From JBGSST01 sp041736915 (GTDB lineage: Bacteria > Bdellovibrionota > FAC87 > UBA2466): 10,293 nt of DNA. The translations under genes and the position numbers were made by a program. Position 1 is the stretch's first letter; each line of letters starts with the position of its first letter. Shown one piece after another: positions 7,159 through 10,293 of this stretch. The notes under the pieces are model-generated. The model worked only from the letters and a program-made list of their open reading frames with translations, had not been told where the DNA came from and did not search any database. The stretch spans positions 1 to 10,293 of the forward strand of contig JBGSST010000118.1 in the NCBI GenBank assembly GCA_041736915.1. The letters run 5' to 3'.

Positions 7159-7289
7159 CATCCACTATCCAGCAAGGGCCGTCTGGCGGCCCGGACTCAC
7201 CCACTATCGTCTAGCCCCGGGAGACGCTGGCGCATCTGGGAGCGAGACTTACGTGCCACTATCGAATCGTTGAAAACCTCGGATATCCT

Positions 7290-7352
7290 CAACCCTTAAG
7301 TCGAGGCCCCGGTGAAGGCACCGAAAGCCCCGACTTAAAGTTTGTTGGGTTG
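7290..7352. other. Long imperfect hairpin behind the barrel gene
   Basis: Nested arms: CAACCC (7290-7295) with GGGTTG (7347-7352), TTAAGTCG (7296-7303) with CGACTTAA (7331-7338), and an apical CGGTG (7310-7314) with CACCG (7319-7323) around AAGG. It starts about a dozen bases after the barrel gene's stop. It lacks a T-tract on either strand, so 3'-end protection of the mRNA or a protein site is more likely than termination by itself. Confidence 0.55.
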
Positions 7353-7363
7353 GGAGAAAACTT

Positions 7364-8152
7364 TTAGAGCGACACCTTCACGGAGCCCATGAAGCGGAAG
7401 TAGTCCGCCGAGAGCACTCCGGCTTCCGCCGTGCGCGAGAGCGGGTCCCACGCTTCGGGCGTATTCAGGAACGGCTTCGTGTACGAAGCGCGCACGCCGA
7501 AGGACATCATCTTGCTCAGGTGAATGTCGAGCCCGGCTACGCCGACCGCGGCGCCAACCCAGCGGTTGTACACGTACGGGATCGGAGGACCGACCGTGAG
7601 CCCTTCGAAGTAAAGGGCGTCCATGCCGCCGGCGATGTACGGGCGAATGGGGCCGTCAAAGAGAAAAAGTTTCGCGTGGGCGCCGGCCGTATAAAGCGCG
7701 TAGCCGTGGCGAAAACCATTCGGCGTGTAGGGCGTGGCGTAGACCATGTCGAAGTCACCGTAGGTGCCTTCGATTTCCAGCGCCAGGTAGTTGGTTAGCG
7801 GCGCTTCGAATCCCAAGCCCGCAACGTAGGAGTTGGAAACCTGATTGCGCCACCAGGGGGTAGCGTAAACGGTGGTGCCGATAAGCGGGTAGATCGAGAA
7901 CGCCGAATACGAATCATCGTACCCGCGCTTCACCACCAGCACGGAGCTAGCATCGCCGTCTGCGGGCGAGGCCATGGCGACGGTTAGCGGCTTGGCGTTG
8001 GGCGACTCATCGCCTAACTCCGCGCCGCCTACGGGATCGCCCAGCTTAATTCCCGCCTCGCTGGCGGAAACCTCGGCGACCTCTTCGGCGCCCAACACGC
8101 TGTGCGCCTTCAGACAGAAACAAACAAGCAATACAATTAGACTGCGTAACAT
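7364..8152 (-). CDS. Outer-membrane beta-barrel protein (OmpA/Opacity-like)
   Basis: The 262-residue product starts with a signal peptide (MLRSLIVLLVCFCLKAHSVLGA, cleaved probably near residue 21-22), then an acidic, Ala/Glu/Pro-rich linker (~23-70), then a region of alternating amphipathic strands (~80-262) such as YVAGLGFEAP, LALEIEGTYGDF, ALYTAGAHAKLFLF, IRPYIAGGMDALYF, VGAAVGVAGLDIHL and FGVRASYTKPF. This is the pattern of a small eight-stranded porin-like barrel. It ends in VKVSL rather than the usual aromatic residue. I chose ATG 8152 over the in-frame GTG 8170 because GGAGAA (8162-8157) sits correctly before the ATG and the signal peptide then begins cleanly. Cargo or role cannot be told from sequence. 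The upstream gap holds a palindrome and repeated TTAAGTCG motifs that may control it. Confidence 0.75.
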   Translation of the reverse strand: MLRSLIVLLVCFCLKAHSVLGAEEVAEVSASEAGIKLGDPVGGAELGDESPNAKPLTVAMASPADGDASSVLVVKRGYDDSYSAFSIYPLIGTTVYATPWWRNQVSNSYVAGLGFEAPLTNYLALEIEGTYGDFDMVYATPYTPNGFRHGYALYTAGAHAKLFLFDGPIRPYIAGGMDALYFEGLTVGPPIPYVYNRWVGAAVGVAGLDIHLSKMMSFGVRASYTKPFLNTPEAWDPLSRTAEAGVLSADYFRFMGSVKVSL

Positions 8153-8314
8153 AGGCTTCTCCAAGCCCACGTCGTCCTCTCACCAAATTCTTTCCGGTAT
8201 CGGACCACATTGCGAGTTGCGTGCCATCGCTTTTTCCCTCTCGTCGAAAAAGTTAAGTCGCCGATATCACGAGCGAGTCTTCACAATTGCCTGTCGAACT
8301 TTTATCGTCACCCC

Positions 8315-8329
8315 GTACAAAGTTTGTAC
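8315..8329. promoter_or_regulatory. Palindromic candidate operator
   Basis: GTACAAAGTTTGTAC is a perfect 7+1+7 palindrome about 165 bp upstream of the barrel gene's ATG. On the minus strand its TGTACA is followed 18 nt later by GATAAA, a poor but possible -35/-10 pair, so a dimeric regulator bound here could control the barrel gene. The assignment rests on symmetry alone. Confidence 0.35.
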
Positions 8330-8383
8330 AGTGCCGCAGACGGTTCGCGGTTTCGGACGTGATTTCAAGGGGTTTAAGTCGGT

Positions 8384-8418
8384 GTCTAAACTTTACACAC
8401 ACTGTAAAGACTTTAGAC
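8384..8418 (-). terminator. Hairpin directly behind the lipoprotein gene
   Basis: GTCTAAACTTTACA (8384-8397) pairs with TGTAAAG (8403-8409) and TTTAGAC (8412-8418), a 14-bp stem with a 2-nt bulge and a 5-nt loop. It begins 2 nt after the lipoprotein stop at 8421. There is no U-run after it, so it may act as a weak terminator or a 3'-end stabiliser. Its place right behind the stop codon is the main support. Confidence 0.5.
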
Positions 8419-8420
8419 AG

Positions 8421-9587
8421 CTAGAGGTTATCGAAGCGAACGGTGTCGGCCGAGGTCGTACTGACCACCCCTTCGGACTGCGCACCATAAAAGCCGCCGG
8501 TGGTGTAGGTGCCCATCAGCCCAAGGTTGTATTCCAGGGTGACCCCCCGATACACGCCCGTGTAGGTCGTGCCTTGCGTAGTCAGGGAGAAAAGTTGGTC
8601 TTCATCGTAGGGGCAGTCGACGGGGTATGACATCTGCGTGCTGCGCAGAAGATTTTCGGCGCTGGCGACCCGTTCAATTAGGTTGAGCTGGCAAAGACTC
8701 AAGTTGTCGTCGCGCAACATGCCAAACAAAATGTAGTCATCGACGCTACCGAAGCGGGCGATCACGCCGCCTTGCGAGTAGGGGGTAGATTCCCCCAGGG
8801 AAAGTATGGCCTGCACCCGCATGTCGGTGGTTCCTACATGGGTTGCCCAGATTCCCCGAATGTCCCCACCCGCGCCCAGGACGGGCATCCGCAGATTTTG
8901 AACATTGAGCGCGGAAGAATCGAGGTTAACGGGGATCCAGTCGCTGCCACCAATTTCCGTGAAGCGACCGGAGTTAGGGGTTCCGTTGGCGGCGTTGAAA
9001 GTGTCGCAAATACTTGCCCCGGTACAGTTGAGCGAAGGTACCGGACAGCTCGCCGTACGGTCCACCGCGGTGGCGGGGTTGTATTCGGTACCCGCAATGA
9101 CGATCGTCTTTTGTTCACGCAGGTCCGCGTTCACTACGCTGCCCACGGCGAAACTTTGCGGCGTAGCGTCGTTCGCGTAAAGCGCCGAGAGGCTCGATCC
9201 GCAGTTTCCGCCCACCACGCCGGAAAATCCGACTAGCGAAAAGCCGTAGGTGGAAGGCGGCAAGGTGATGGACACGCCAGCCTTCATCTGCGCGTAGGAG
9301 TAGGGGCCGTAAAAGGCGCCGTTTAGCCCAAGGCACGATGGAATTCGACCTCCCACCTGCGAGCTAGTAACCGCCCCGGGGGCACCGTTCACCACGAGGC
9401 CGAAGCAGTTCATGGTCTCGAGAGGTGGCCCCGGTCGAACACCGGCCGCCGCGGGAGCGGAGATCGAAGAGCGCCCTTCGGCGGAGAGCTGAATGCGCAC
9501 CTCCGGCTCGTAAGTGCGGAAAGAACAAGCCGAGGCCAGCATGGTGACGGCCACGTAAAGCAGGATGGCAAGGGTGGGCGGGTACAC
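8421..9587 (-). CDS. Putative lipoprotein with C-terminal LamG-like domain
   Basis: The 388-residue product has an N-terminal hydrophobic segment ending MLASAC, a relaxed lipobox with C21 as the probable lipidated residue; the n-region lacks a positive charge. Residues ~25-180 are Gly/Ser/Pro-rich and of unknown fold. Residues ~193-388 (from CDTFNAANGT to TVRFDNL) read like a concanavalin A-like lectin/glucanase jelly roll: an opening 'DTF' strand, alternating beta strands, GGVIARFGSVDDYILFGML in the middle (GGVIARF, YILFGML) and the closing VRFDNL typical of that fold. Eight further cysteines (61, 85, 129, 181, 188, 194, 299, 325) could form four disulphides, in keeping with export. No glycosidase catalytic motif is visible, so carbohydrate binding or a structural surface role is more likely than hydrolysis. 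GTG 9587 is the first possible start, because an in-frame TAG lies just upstream. It lies 24 bp behind the thioesterase gene. Confidence 0.7.
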   Translation of the reverse strand: MYPPTLAILLYVAVTMLASACSFRTYEPEVRIQLSAEGRSSISAPAAAGVRPGPPLETMNCFGLVVNGAPGAVTSSQVGGRIPSCLGLNGAFYGPYSYAQMKAGVSITLPPSTYGFSLVGFSGVVGGNCGSSLSALYANDATPQSFAVGSVVNADLREQKTIVIAGTEYNPATAVDRTASCPVPSLNCTGASICDTFNAANGTPNSGRFTEIGGSDWIPVNLDSSALNVQNLRMPVLGAGGDIRGIWATHVGTTDMRVQAILSLGESTPYSQGGVIARFGSVDDYILFGMLRDDNLSLCQLNLIERVASAENLLRSTQMSYPVDCPYDEDQLFSLTTQGTTYTGVYRGVTLEYNLGLMGTYTTGGFYGAQSEGVVSTTSADTVRFDNL

Positions 9588-9593
9588 CGCCTA

Positions 9594-9599
9594 ATTATA
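9594..9599 (-). promoter_or_regulatory. Consensus -10 box TATAAT before the lipoprotein gene
   Basis: A perfect TATAAT reads on the minus strand at 9599-9594, 6 nt before the GTG at 9587. Transcription would then start on or next to the start codon, giving a leaderless mRNA. No good -35 box is found at 16-18 nt (TGGGCG at 17 nt). There is no Shine-Dalgarno at normal spacing, which agrees with a leaderless start. Confidence 0.45.
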
Positions 9600-9611
9600 G
9601 CCCCTACCGGC

Positions 9612-10016
9612 TCAAACGCCCACGGCGGCTAGCCACTGGGGGGTCGGAGCAATCAGCTTGCGGGCGATGGTGTCGAAGAGGCCAAAGGTGAAGTCGGCCT
9701 CGGCGTTGAGCTCACCGGCCGCGTTGGTCATGGTCTGATGAATGATGCCTATTTTCTTTTCGTAACGGGCGACCGTGGTCGTTACCCGGATCTTTTCCCG
9801 GAGGCGCATCTCTTTTTTGAACTTCACCGTGACGCCCAAAATGATGGGCCCCTGGTTCGCCCGGCGGATCTCGTCTAGGCCAAAACCGTTCTCGGTGATA
9901 AGCGCCCAGCGGGCCTCCTCGAATATCTCCAGGTACTTGGCGTTGTTCACGTGGCCAAAGGTGTCCAGATGGCGTTCCAGAATCTCTACGTCGTAATGGT
10001 GTGTTTTTCCCTGCAT
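9612..10016 (-). CDS. Hotdog-fold acyl-CoA thioesterase (4HBT/YbgC-like)
   Basis: This 134-residue protein has the length and hallmark of single-domain 4-hydroxybenzoyl-CoA/YbgC-type thioesterases: HLDTFGHVNNAKYLEIFEEAR, with the catalytic Asp expected at D18 and H22, N24, N25 and Y28 around the acyl-CoA site (motif at residues 16-36, given here as HLDTFGHVNNAKYL plus EIFEEAR). The central helix and the later strands (GVTVKFKKEM, KIRVTTTVARYEKKIGI, EADFTFGLFD) complete the fold. It should hydrolyse an acyl-CoA thioester in the cytoplasm; the acyl group cannot be told. The ATG at 10016 follows a pyrimidine-rich stretch without any Shine-Dalgarno. TTGACG at 10053-10048 with a poor GAACTT at 10030-10025 (17-nt spacer) is a weak promoter candidate that would also give an almost leaderless mRNA. 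It is divergent from the methylase gene. Confidence 0.85.
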   Translation of the reverse strand: MQGKTHHYDVEILERHLDTFGHVNNAKYLEIFEEARWALITENGFGLDEIRRANQGPIILGVTVKFKKEMRLREKIRVTTTVARYEKKIGIIHQTMTNAAGELNAEADFTFGLFDTIARKLIAPTPQWLAAVGV

Positions 10017-10100
10017 GGAGGGGGAAGTTCGCGTGGAGGGGGGGTGCCGTCAAGGGGCACTAGATATTGATCCGCCATTTCGGCTAGTATGCCGCCCCTC

Positions 10101-10293
10101 ATGGACGACAAGCCACAAAATCAAGGTTCCCGCCCGGCGCAACCGGGTGACCACAAGGCCCCCCACCGCCGGAGTAAAAAACCGTTCCGCCTGTGGGAAC
10201 GGCCGGCGTTGTCGCTGCAGACCACCACGTTGTGGGAGTATCCCTCGCAGCATTACGGAACCGGCGAACAGGGCAGCAAGCACTACGAAGGTG
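10101..10293 (+). CDS. Probable DNA methylase, N-terminal fragment (3'-partial)
   Basis: From ATG 10101 the frame stays open to the window end (64 codons and a base). It begins MDDKPQNQGSRP, has a basic Pro/Lys/Arg-rich stretch to about residue 35, then TTTLWEYPSQHYGTGEQGSK (residues ~41-60). The 'TLW-YPSQ-YG-G-QG' string is one I associate with the N-terminus of site-specific N4/N6-type DNA methyltransferases, where it precedes the SAM-binding and catalytic motifs. Those motifs would lie outside the window, so this rests on one short similarity. An ATG at 10089 is in frame (adds MPPL); neither start has a clear ribosome binding site. The gene is divergent from the thioesterase gene, with 84 bp between them. 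Confidence 0.55.
   Translation, partial: MDDKPQNQGSRPAQPGDHKAPHRRSKKPFRLWERPALSLQTTTLWEYPSQHYGTGEQGSKHYEG

Larger units (their letters stand above)
6976..7363. other. Hairpin-rich intergenic region
   Basis: This 388-bp gap lies between two minus-strand genes and holds no convincing gene. It contains a 25-bp inverted repeat (7029-7127), a terminator (7127-7158), a 6-bp-stem hairpin (7176-7192, GGGCCG/CGGCCC), three copies of CCACTATC (7162, 7201, 7256) and a long imperfect hairpin (7290-7352). Open frames crossing it are products of the GC-rich palindromes. The promoter of the 5476-6975 gene should lie here; TAGAAT about 15 nt before its ATG is a possible -10 box but has no clear -35. Confidence 0.7.

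Noticed and set aside
6966..7214. Open frames on both strands across the 7.0-7.2 kb gap
   Set aside because: They are Pro/Gly/Lys-rich readings of the GC-rich inverted repeat and terminator, exist on both strands at once, and have no ribosome binding site.
8230..8252. CTTTTTC/GAAAAAG dyad upstream of the barrel gene
   Set aside because: A 7-bp A/T-run dyad is easily found by chance and shows no link to a promoter.
10061..10090. TTGATC and TAGTAT as a promoter for the methylase gene
   Set aside because: The spacer is only 12 nt, too short for a sigma-70 promoter.

Overview
The window comes from a GC-rich Gram-negative bacterium: two genes encode outer-membrane beta-barrels and one a probable surface lipoprotein. 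The mix of unfamiliar secreted proteins, barrels, a LamG-like lipoprotein and the start of a 'TLWEYPSQHYG'-type DNA methylase reminds me of Bdellovibrionota/Oligoflexia-like lineages. That placement is an inference; nothing here proves it. I see no integrase, transposase, CRISPR array, tRNA or rRNA.

Layout. (1) 2-469: 3' end of an outer-membrane barrel gene on the plus strand. (2) 470-1009: a repeat-rich gap with a 56-bp near-perfect palindrome, a 33-bp perfect tandem duplication, and an inverted copy of the same motif about 200 bp away. (3) 1010-1357, minus strand: a DUF503/YlxP-like protein. (4) 1408-5486, plus strand: a two-gene operon overlapping by 13 bp. It encodes an AddB-like PD-(D/E)XK nuclease with a complete Fe-S cysteine set, then a UvrD/AddA-like SF1A helicase with all motifs but no nuclease domain. 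Both are much smaller than ordinary AddB and AddA. (5) 5476-6975, minus strand: a secreted protein with propeller-like repeats, overlapping the helicase gene tail-to-tail by 11 bp. (6) 6976-7363: a second repeat and hairpin-rich gap with a 25-bp inverted repeat and a good intrinsic terminator. (7) 7364-8152, minus strand: a second outer-membrane barrel. (8) 8153-8420: a regulatory gap with a palindrome and a hairpin. (9) 8421-9587, minus strand: a Cys-rich putative lipoprotein with a LamG-like C-terminal domain, directly behind (10) 9612-10016, minus strand, a hotdog-fold thioesterase. (11) From 10101, plus strand: the start of a probable DNA methylase that runs off the window.

How the genes work together. 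The only pair with a clear joint role is the nuclease-helicase operon, which probably acts as one complex processing double-strand DNA ends, in the manner of AddAB. The remaining genes look like separate envelope or housekeeping units. The most notable points are the compact AddAB-like pair, the intergenic palindromes and inverted repeats, a TTAAGTCG motif repeated around the 7364-8152 barrel gene, and a perfect TATAAT placed so that the lipoprotein mRNA could be leaderless.
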